A stretch of DNA of 64,000 nucleotides from Heliocidaris tuberculata (lineage: Eukaryota > Echinodermata > Echinoidea > Camarodonta > Echinometridae): positions 10,812,768-10,876,767 of the forward strand of contig CM046850.1 in assembly GCA_025618425.1 (NCBI GenBank), read 5' to 3'. The notes under the pieces are model-generated. The model worked only from the letters and a program-made list of their open reading frames with translations, did no database searches and was not told where the DNA came from. A program made the position numbers and the translations under genes. Positions within the stretch are counted from its first letter, which is position 1; each line of letters opens with the position of its first letter. This document shows, in pieces, positions 1-10,000 of the stretch.

Positions 1-501
1 ATAACCTTATTTCTGTGACATACTAGTAACATGAGTAATATGCACATTTTCCCCAAACTTTAAAAAAAAAAAATATTATCTCTGCAATTTGGATTTGGTG
101 CAGCTACCAGGGGGGGGGGGGGAATAAATAAATGGCTAAGTGGGAGGTTGCGATATGATAGGACTCCTCACACACCCTCTCCTTTCTAATTGGTTTGTTT
201 TATTACTTCACATTCTATCAAGTATACTCACTTCCATACCAATATACCTCAAATAAAATCGCAGTCACAACCGCATACCTTGCAAGTTTCTCCTTTCTTT
301 CAAATTGTAAATACAGGGGGAAAGTTGTCGGTATTGTTGGATATTATATGTATCTGTGCCAGTTATCTCAAAACACACTCATGGTTGATTAAAAAAAATT
401 TTTTTTAAATCAGATATTTTTCAACAAAGCAAAAGCAATACTTTGCCCCATATTATGGAAAATCTTTAAATGACTCCAGAGAATACGTTTTCAAAGTTGC
501 A

Positions 502-660
502 TTGAAAAAATACACACTTTTAAATGTCTTTCCCTATTTCTTCTCCCCCTCTCTCTCTTCTCTTTATTCCCCTCTCTCTCTATTCCCTCCTCTCTCCCCC
601 CCCTCTCTCTCTCTCTATCTCTATTCCCTTCCCCTCTCTCTTTCAAAATTGTTCAGTACC
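502..660. repeat. Polypyrimidine CTCTCTCC tract
   Basis: Imperfect (CTCTCC)n low-complexity DNA, mirrored as GA-rich DNA at about 34735-34840 in the right arm. Peptides predicted here are only Ser/Leu/Pro strings, so nothing codes. Confidence 0.8.
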
Positions 661-1374
661 CATTGTATTCTGTTTGAGAGCTGAAAAAAAATGAATATAA
701 TTGGAAAGATTATCATTAAACAATACAAATATTTAAAAGACTTAAACAGTTATTTAATACTGTGATTCAAAACTTTAAATGAGATAGATTTCTACAACAA
801 GCACCTTTAACAAAAAAAATAGACCAGTATGGATTTTCCTTTAAAACAGTATTGAGAAATGATGTAAATATTTTCAGTTATAGTATTGTATTCAGGTAAG
901 TTTAAGCTCCTTCAGTGTGTAAATGGACTTCATCCCCAAGAATGTATGATGTAGTAAGCAAATACAATTAGCTCATACACCCCCCCCCCCCCCTTCCAGA
1001 ATACATGGAACATACTGCTAATAAGATGCATCTAACTGCAATGATTATGTATGGGGAGGGGAACATAAATTGATATTCAACGACATTAACCACAGTTAAA
1101 TTTTGAAATAGAGATTTGACAAAACTTTGAAAAGCCCAACTGAAGAATTTACTTATAATTGCAGACTAAATAACATTCTAACCAGTGGTAGTGCATAATA
1201 TAGTTAAATTAAAGAAGAGAAGTAAGATAGTCGTAGGGGCTGTGAAATAAAATTCTTCATGGGGATAAGACTGTTATTCAAAATACTAAAATGAATGGAC
1301 TATGTTATGCCATTGTGAGATCATTTGAGGATCGAGGGGAGGGGTGGAGCAAGGGGTACTGGGGTACTAGGAAC

Positions 1375-1434
1375 CAGTGGCGGATCCAGGATTTCTTGAG
1401 GGAGGGGGCTCAATATTCACAAAATTTTCTGACA

Positions 1435-1473
<39 letters not shown>

Positions 1474-1553
1474 TCCACAGCATTTTTGGGCCCCTTTTTG
1501 GTCCCAGGGGAGGGGGCCCGGGCCCCCTGGCCCCCCCCCCGGATCCGCCACTG
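1375..1553. mobile_element. hAT-like MITE, 179 bp, 8-bp TSD
   Basis: Terminal inverted repeats CAGTGGCGGATCCAGG and CCGGATCCGCCACTG are flanked by a perfect 8-bp duplication CTAGGAAC (1367-1374 and 1554-1561). An 8-bp duplication and CAG-initial ends are hallmarks of the hAT superfamily. The interior is mainly a poly-A run and poly-G/C. The insertion lies inside the fourth exon-like segment of the left-arm unit and is shared with the right arm (33808-33988). Confidence 0.88.
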
Positions 1554-3227
1554 CTAGGAACTACAAGGAAGGGTGTGGTGACACAGGTAGTATTAATATT
1601 AGCAGCCGATGGACTGGGGAGAGACACTGCTATCTGAGAACGATGAATGGCATCAAGTTCATTCCCTTCGACTCCCTCTTGTTCTTGTGAGCATCCTTTT
1701 GCATCAGCTACCAGGTACAATCTCTTGTAGGTGTGTACATACCCTGCAAAATAATAAAAGAATTAAACAATGATATAGCTTTCCTAACAACAAGCATTAC
1801 ATCATAGCTACAAAGTGACTTGTATAGTTGTATAACATTTTTGAGATACAATTCACAAAACACATAAATCAAAATTACTCAACATTTTCTTGAATGAACA
1901 GAAATTTAATAAGATGAGAAAATAGCATCTAACATAGCAAGAGACTATAACACAAGCATGCATGATGTGTTTATGTATTAAATGCTATCGTTGTGTAGGA
2001 CCATGACAAAGCTTATGTTTGTAAATAGAAGATCAGGGTATAAATTATTTCCCTGTTAAAACAAAGCAGCACAACTAATTGACATGACTTTGAATGAACA
2101 CCCATCCCCAGTTTCCATGAATTGATGCATTGGGAAAACAATTGGATTGTATAAATAAAATTGTACTTACTCTCTTAGGTAAGGATGTGAAATCAACAAT
2201 ACTAGTACGTTAGTGTTTTTCCTTGAGGATGGGAAACAGGTGTGTGATGACCTGAAATGATGATGGCACCAGTTCTACTTCTCTTCCCTCGTTCTTCCTC
2301 ATGTTCTTGAACTGCATGAAACAAGCCTGTATGTTGACCAAACTACATCCAGCACTTTCTCCTGTAAATTTAGTAAGAAAGGAATTTAGATCATTATTGT
2401 ATTTTTGCCAGGATAAGAAATAACAAAGCAAAATGAAATTGCTAAAAAGAATAATAATTTACTTTAAAAGACAAAATAGCAATGCTGAGAATAATAATGA
2501 TTTAAAAAAAAAAAGTAGCCTAAATTATTTGACCAGATGAATTCTGACTTGCTTTATGTCTTATTTATAATGACATAATTGATGGGGGATGTTGTACTGT
2601 ATGTAAAGTATCTATATAAAAACTACTTATCAGTTTCCATCTCCAAACGAATCTTTAACTTCATTTTAGAGTTGAATGAAACAAAATAATTACCAGATCT
2701 TTCAAGCTTCCAGGCAATCTTTCAGCAAATGTGTCTCGCCCTTAATATCCTCATGTTTGTACAGGGATTAGCCTGGTTTTCCAGTGTTTAATCCTGGCCC
2801 ATTCTTTTATGCTGCAAAAAATAGATGGAGAAAGTAACAAACCATAAGACTACAAATAAACAAGTTCATAAATATATAAGGTTCTTTTAATATTTCTTCA
2901 TGGAATGGACTCTTATTTCATATTAGAAATTCACATTTAGTCTCATCTCAAATGGAATAGTTAGTCTTATGATAGATATTTATGTAATTATTCAACTTGA
3001 AAAAAAAAGTGAAACATAAAATTTAACCTATTTCAATTTATCAAGAGTTTATATAGCGAAATGGCAAAGGATAAATCATAATAAAGGCCATAGTGACATA
3101 TAATTTAATTTACAACTTACTACACTCCCACTCAAACAAATGTTGGGATTCGCCCCTTTTTCTCAATGTAGACTTAGGGGTTTATGAACAGCAAGTGTAC
3201 ATAATACATATACATCTACTCTAGATC

Positions 3228-3411
3228 CAGAGGCGGATCCAGGAATCAGGATTTTGTCAAGGGGGGGGGGGCACATATCTCAGAAAACTTTCTGACAAGA
3301 AAAGAAAAATAAAGGTTATCTATTTATTTTTTATTTTTTATTTTTTTTGGTCCAGTTTTCCTTCAAATTCTCTGAAAAGCAAAAAGGGGATGCCCCCTAA
3401 ATCTTCCACTG
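3228..3411. mobile_element. hAT-like MITE, 184 bp
   Basis: Ends CAGAGGCGGATCCAGG and AAATCTTCCACTG flanked by ctagatc on both sides. The flanking duplication is visible over 7 bases and is obscured by the CTAG-rich surroundings. It is orthologous to 31921-32116 in the right arm. Confidence 0.75.
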
Positions 3412-4406
3412 CTAGATCTTTGACATCCCTGTTTCGGAATTGTAGCCCTAATGAAAAAATTCTCTCTGAAAATTTCAGTTTTACTAATACTGCCATATCT
3501 CAAATTGATCTAATGATTATTCTTATTTCTCCCTTTTTAAAAATTATTTTATTGGCCTGTAACTTAGACTGCTTCTAGATCTACTGGAACTGCTTTGATC
3601 AAAACAAAAAGAATCAAAACTACCTAAAACAAACAAATAATAAAACAAAAAGATAAGGAGCCTGGAGGAGTGAGTTTAAGATTAAGACTAACTGTTAGAT
3701 CTAAATGTTAGACCTACAAATAAGAAAAAGGTCTCTAACTTAGTTCTAGATCTACATAAACTCTAGATCTAATGTTAGTCAGTGACATGTATGATGTAAA
3801 TTGATGTTAGATATCTTAAATTTAGAGTCTAAAGATTAGACTCTTGCCTAATTTAGAATCTAGACCATGGCATAGTATTATTTGGCCTAACGTTAGGCTC
3901 TAGATCTGGATCTAGTAGAATTAACAGCTTAGTAAGTACACTACAAGCCCCCCCCCCCCCCCTTCCCCCACATTAGGCTCAAATTAATAACCAACAACAG
4001 TGAGACTAAATCATGTCCAGTTGAGTAGATGGTCTAGTATTAACGTTAACAGTCAGTGACACTGACAGGTTCGAAATTTGTAGGGGGGGGGGGGGGTCTC
4101 TCTCTCTCTCTCTCTCTGTAGATTTTACAGACACTAGATCTAGACCATTATAATGCAGACCATGGCATAGGCTAGCTCTGATTTTAAACGGAATGATGCC
4201 CATACCATGTCCATGCCCCCCCCCCCCCCCCCCGGCCTCAAGATACAATGCCTGGAGTCTGGACTCCTGGACCTGTAATGGTCCTGGGGCTGGGACCGGG
4301 CTGGAGTTTAGCTTTAACAGTTAGGCCTTGTTTAGTTTAGTTTACATGTTGTTAGGCATTAGGCCTATAATATATCTAGACAGCTAGACCTAACTTAGAT
4401 CTGGAG
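3412..4406. other. CTAG/AGATCT-rich noncoding DNA
   Basis: No gene is visible. The stretch is dense in the words CTAGATCT, TTAGGCC and TAACTTAG and in poly-C runs. The same composition continues at 13542-13956 beyond the BEL insertion and in the right arm at about 30480-31640. It looks like a decayed satellite or intron sequence. Confidence 0.6.
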
Positions 4407-4411
4407 CCAGG
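4407..4411. other. BEL target-site duplication, left copy
   Basis: CCAGG immediately before the left LTR; repeated at 13537-13541. The right arm retains the uninterrupted site gagCCAGGgatctag near 30788, proving one insertion event. Confidence 0.93.
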
Positions 4412-5445
4412 TGTAGTTGACAGATTTACTCTAACTGAAAGTTCACTGTTGACAAATAACCCTGAGGTGACACCCTTGTGATGTACTATGATGCGTCTTG
4501 CAACAAGGTTCAACCTTGGATTTAATGAGACAAAAGAAAACAATAATAAGTCTTTGCCTTGAATCACATAAATTATCATTAGCAATAAACATGTACCTCT
4601 TGTACTATGTGCCAAGTTAAATCTCATGTCTCTATTATACTTTGTCATTTCTATAATTCTATTTGCATTAGCAAAACATAAAATAAATCATTCACTGTGC
4701 CAACTGGCTATGAAAACTGTCTGAAGACAAAATATGTCATCCTCAGAGCATAAAGCTGTAACCATGGTAACATGGTAACCTATTCACGATTCCTTATCAT
4801 GAATGAATATGTGGATAAGCTCCCTGACTGACCCTGAGACCTGACCTACTTTCAGTCACATACCTCTTCACTCATGTGTAGTAATTACACTTAAATTCTT
4901 CCAATTAAATGCATCAAATTATATTATCTGAACTCTAGAAATCTTACTTTCATTTGTCTCATAAGTCATAACTTAATGCCCTCATAAACTATAACTCTTC
5001 TATGTAAATTATACTTCATGCCTTAATTGACACACAACTAGATGTCAGGTTCAGTTACTGCATACATTACGTAACGTACATAGTCACATTAATGTACCGT
5101 ACACATTATGCGTACACGTCTCATTCATGCTTGTGAACTTATTCATATCCCAATTTTTGGATTGATTATTTTCTAACTTATACTTGTAGTTCACCATTTC
5201 TATAGTGAAGAGCATTAAACAAAGCAGTAAACATTCAACTTTCATAGTATGAATCAATTTTCTACTTACAACATTGGGCTTGTATAAAAACAACAAAATA
5301 ACAGTAACTTTCAGTGACGACAATACAACAGGTTTCATGTGTCTATGAGGTTGCAAATTGCAGACGCCCTCTAATGCCCAGATGACAAATCCTAATCATC
5401 GGCTCTCGCCTATGACGTCAAAAAACACAGCTTTAGTCTACTTCA
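4412..5445 (-). repeat. BEL 3' LTR
   Basis: 1034 bp, nearly identical to 12503-13536. On the element strand it begins TGAAGTAGAC and ends TCAACTACA. Differences noticed against the partner LTR: t/c at about 4573, and g/a and t/a near 5363-5372. Confidence 0.95.
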
Positions 5446-5459
5446 TCCCGGCCCCTTAA
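5446..5459 (-). promoter_or_regulatory. BEL polypurine tract
   Basis: On the element strand AAGGGGCCGGGA directly abuts the 3' LTR, the expected place for the plus-strand primer of reverse transcription. Confidence 0.75.
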
Positions 5460-7022
5460 ATGTGATTTAAAAATGAACATTTACCTAATTCTTCACCTTA
5501 ATTCTCTAAACCAGGTAACAATCACAGATCTTCATAATTAGTCCCTTCAAAATCAACATGGCAAATAAAGACTTGTGAAACTCTTTAAGTCTTAACATTC
5601 TCAGCTAATGATATTCACAATTCAAGAATGTTTAAAATACACGTATGCTTCAAAATCTTGTAATTATGCACACAATTAAATTCCCACTTCTGTACACTTA
5701 AATCTTGTGTAATCCATTTGTTTACATTCATGACATGACAAATATTCAATATCCATCAATTTCTGCATCAAGGATGAATTTACATTTGTATCGCCAATAC
5801 CTTTGTTTCTAATTTCGAATTTCTCACTTCTCAAATTAAGGCTAAACCATGTATCTTCATCCACTTTCATCTTTTGTGAATTTGCAAATAACTCAGGACT
5901 GCAAATGCACTACATGTACATGTAGTATTAAATGCACTACTAGTAACATCAAATTATTCATTGTTTAAACTCTTTGCAAAAGCATATTTGCATTAATTTG
6001 CATAACACATAAACTGCCTGAAATGCATGAATTGCTTGAAATTCAACCCATGTATACATGAATCTGTACCATATCATCAAAACAAATATGGAATATATAC
6101 ATATACATAGAAATAACACCAAAGGTAAGCATTAACTTATCATTTTCTTAGTAACGCTTCATGCTTTCACATTAAACAAGAATGGCTATATTGTCGTGCA
6201 TTATTCTTAAACCATTTTCTTATTCCAGTTTTAAGTTCCAGTACACGTACAGTTAACTTTGCATAACTCGAAGTCACACTATTCGAACCTTCCCCAAGTC
6301 GAATCAATCTTCTCTGACCAAACCATGCAAAACATGTGTTACTCACATCCCCCAAGTCAAACCCTGTACAAGCTGAAACCCCTTTTTTTTTTTTTTTTTT
6401 GTGGTCCCAACAGATTCGACTTATGCAAAGTCAACTGTATATTCCAAAATGTAAATGGAATTATCCAAGACATTTGAGTGCTAATAAATGCAATAACAAA
6501 CAAAACAAAAATTACAATGTATCTACATGCAGCAAATCTAACATTACATCTCAAGTTGTTTACCAAAAACAACAACAAAATAATCAATGAAAACATCAAT
6601 TTTACATGTCTTCATTGTCCAAATAATATTTCAGTTTTATTTCTCAGTGTCCATTTGCAAATTGATGCTGAAATTTTTTTTTTTTTTTTTAATCAAAGTC
6701 AATGTCAGTGTTCGTTAAGCACTTCAACGTTTTCAAATTTTGTTTTTAAAGCCAAAATACTGTCAAGCATCAGAATTTGCAAATAAATTTCCTTGTGGCT
6801 TCTGTGATTCTTCCATAAACTGTGAAACTTCTTCGCGAAAGTTAGCTGGCTTGTTGGTGACCTTTAGATGCTTCCTCGTAGAAAATGATTTCCAAAATAT
6901 TTCACATGATCCATCCAAATTACACAATGCGATGCTCAATAAAAATTGAGGCAAATTTATCATATCAATATATAATATCACATCAATGGATAACCACTTC
7001 AATCACAACTTTGTGCACATAT
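5446..7022 (-). other. Long noncoding 3' region of the BEL element
   Basis: About 1.58 kb lies between the gag-pol stop and the 3' LTR. It is AT-rich with two poly-T runs (6381-6400 and 6675-6690) and contains only short open frames of up to about 80-100 codons, with no signal peptide, transmembrane pattern or envelope-like motif that I can see. It may be untranslated sequence or the remains of a third open frame. Confidence 0.5.
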
Positions 7023-10000
7023 CTATGCTAATTTCTCCACTGATTCAAGAAAACACAGCTTAGTGATGGGGCGCGTGACCAATCCAGAGTTCAATTTCAC
7101 TGTAGCTGAGCGAACAAGCTTATCTCTACCAAGATGTGTCTCCACAACTCTTCCCATTACCCAGTTGCTTCTCGGTGCGTTTTCTACCACCAGCACAATA
7201 TCACCTACCGCGAGATTTCGCTTGGGGTTGGTCCATTTCTGCCGCACTTGTAGCATTGGCAAATACTCTCTGGTCCATCTCCTCCAGAAAATATCTGCCA
7301 TGTACTGAACTTGCTTCCACCTCTTACGGCAGTAGATGTCTTTCTTGTCAAACACACCAGGAGGTAGTGTGTAGTTCGGTCTCAGCAACAGGAGGTGGTT
7401 AGGTGTTAATGGTTCAGCATCAGCCATGTCCGTCGATACCACAGTCAATGGTCTACCGTTGATGATAGACTCTACCTTACACATCAATGTCACCAGGGCC
7501 TCGTCATGAAGACTCTGCTGTTTCAGCAAGGCATTAAGTACTTTGCGAGTCGTCCGGATTTGGCGCTCCCATGAACCTCCCATATGTGATGCAGCAGGGG
7601 GGTTGAACTTCCATCTTATCTCCTTCTGAAGAAGATGCTGGTGAATCTTTTGCTGATTCCACTGCCTGATACCCTCCTTCAGTTCTCTTTGGGCACCAAC
7701 AAAATTACTGCCGTTGTCAGACCACATGACTTCTGGTCTACCTCTCCTTGAAATGAACCGCTCCAGTCCATTTATAAATGAGTCAGTGTCCATGGAGTGT
7801 AGAATTTCTATATGAACAGCCCTCACAACAAGGCAGGTGAAAATACATCCGTACCTCTTGGGTTGATTTCTGCCTTGTTTAACACAGAATGGGCCAAAAC
7901 AGTCCACTCCTACATACATGAAGGGAGGCTTATCTGGTGTTATCCTCTCCATGGGTAGGTCCGCCATCTTCTGCTCACTAGGTTGTGCTGATTGACGTTT
8001 GCACACCATGCACTTTCTTATCACCTCATTTACTGCATTACGACCTCCTAAGATCCAGTACCTCTCCCTCATCAGAGATAAGACGTGCTCTCTGCCCGAA
8101 TGACCAGACTGCTCATGGTAGTGTCTGATCAGTAAGGTGACAACATGGTGCTTCTTGGGTAATAGCACTGGGTGCTTTAGTCCTTGGGTGACTGGACTCC
8201 TTTGGAGACGTCCACCTACGCAAATGAGACCATTTTCTGTTAGCCTCGGATCCAGTCGTGACAGGGTGCTACCTTTCACTTTCTTTGGTTTTGGCTGTGT
8301 GCTGCCCTCTATGGACTGCCTGAGTACTGCAATCTCATCCTTGAAGTGCCTGGTCTGGATATGCTGTATGATGGCCTCCTCAGCTTTGTTCATCTCCATC
8401 ATTGTGATTGGTTTTATCATGTCTACTTTGTCAAATGTGATTTGGTGTCCTGCTTTGAATCTTAGGAAGCTTCTGATTCGAAGGAAATATGTGACTGCCT
8501 TCTTCAGCTGGAACCAGGAAGAATATCTCTGCAGTAATTCATCTATTATGTCTTTATCCTCATCAGCAGACTGGGATGCCGTGAAAACCTTTGCCTTCAC
8601 ATGTTTGACCTCTTTGTCATTCTCAAGATTGGATGCCATCGTCTCCAATTCTGCAGGCCAACATTCTTTATTCCTGCGCAGGAAGTCTGGTCCTTCCTGC
8701 CACCTTTGGTTCGTAACCATCTTGTTCGCTGTAAGTCCTCGGGACAGGTCATCTGCAGGATTGGACTGCGACTCTACATGGCGCCACTGATGTGGTTCTG
8801 AACTTCCACGAATGATGGCCACTCTGTTTGCTACGAACGTATGGAAACGTTTGTCATCACTCTTCACGTACTGAAGCACAATAGTGCTATCTGTCCAGAA
8901 TACTGAATTGGTTATAGGTAGGTCCAATTCCCTTCTGATCATCTGGTCTAGATGAATTGACAATGTTGCAGCCATCAGCTCTAATCTAGGGATCGTGATC
9001 TTCTTAAGTGGTGCAACCCGAGACTTGGCGAATACCAGACTGGTATTGGTCTGTCCTGCAGTGTTTTTCATACGCAAGTACGATACAGCCCCATAGGCTT
9101 TATTTGAAGCGTCTGCGAAGTGATGAAGCTCATAGTCAGCTATTTCACTAAAATCATGTGGTTTGAAGCATCTGTTGACTCTAAAGCCTTCCATCACTGG
9201 TAGATCTGCAAGCCATTGCTGCCATCTTTCTTTCTGCACAGCTGGTATTGGGTCATCCCAAGGTAACTTCATGGCCGTTAGCTCTTGCAGAAGTAACTTT
9301 GCCTGTAGAACAAATGGACTTGCATATCCACATGGATCATATATGGATGATACAATACTCAGCATCCCTCTTCTAGTCAAAGGTTTATCTTTGGGTGTTA
9401 ATTTGTATGCGAAACAGTCTAGTTCAATGTTCCAGCTTACACCCAGTGCTCTTTCAACCGGCATGGCATCATGATTTAGGTCAAGTCCTTTGACTTCCTT
9501 TGCTCTTTCTTCAGCTGGCACTGATTCTAGGACTCGTGGGTTATTGCTTATCCATTTAGTGAGATGGAAGCCTCCTTCCTGGACCAGGTTCTTCAGCTCT
9601 GCAGTCAGCTGTATTGCTTGTTGTTCATCTTCTGTAGAGAATAGGCAATCATCTACATAAAAGTTGTGTTTGACTGCTTGAACTGCTTCTGGACTGAAGT
9701 TATCTCTGTTGTCATCAGCTGTCCTTCTTAGAGCAAAGCTGCATGCGCTTGGACTCCAATTCCCTCCAAATAGATGTACACACATTCTGTACACACTTGG
9801 ATGCTGTGTCAAATCTCCATCGTTCCACCATAAAAATCTGAGGAAATCACGTTCATAGGGCGGCACTCTTACTTGGTGGAACATCGATTTAATGTCTGAC
9901 ATCACTGCAACAGGATGTTGCCTAAATCTAAGTAGTACACCCACTAGCATGCTTGTCAGGTCAGGTCCTTGCAGAACTTCAGTATTCAATGATTTATCCT

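Noticed and set aside
1291..1637. Lys-rich and Pro/Gly-rich peptides around the poly-A and poly-G runs
   Set aside because: They are translations of homopolymers inside a hAT-like MITE.
2171..2361. MADF or SANT-like DNA-binding protein exon
   Set aside because: The peptide around QACFMQFKNMRKNEGR vaguely suggested such a fold, but the spacing of aromatic residues does not fit and the frame does not continue across exons.
8137..8790. 217-codon frame on the + strand
   Set aside because: Antisense shadow of the BEL polyprotein with no domain of its own.
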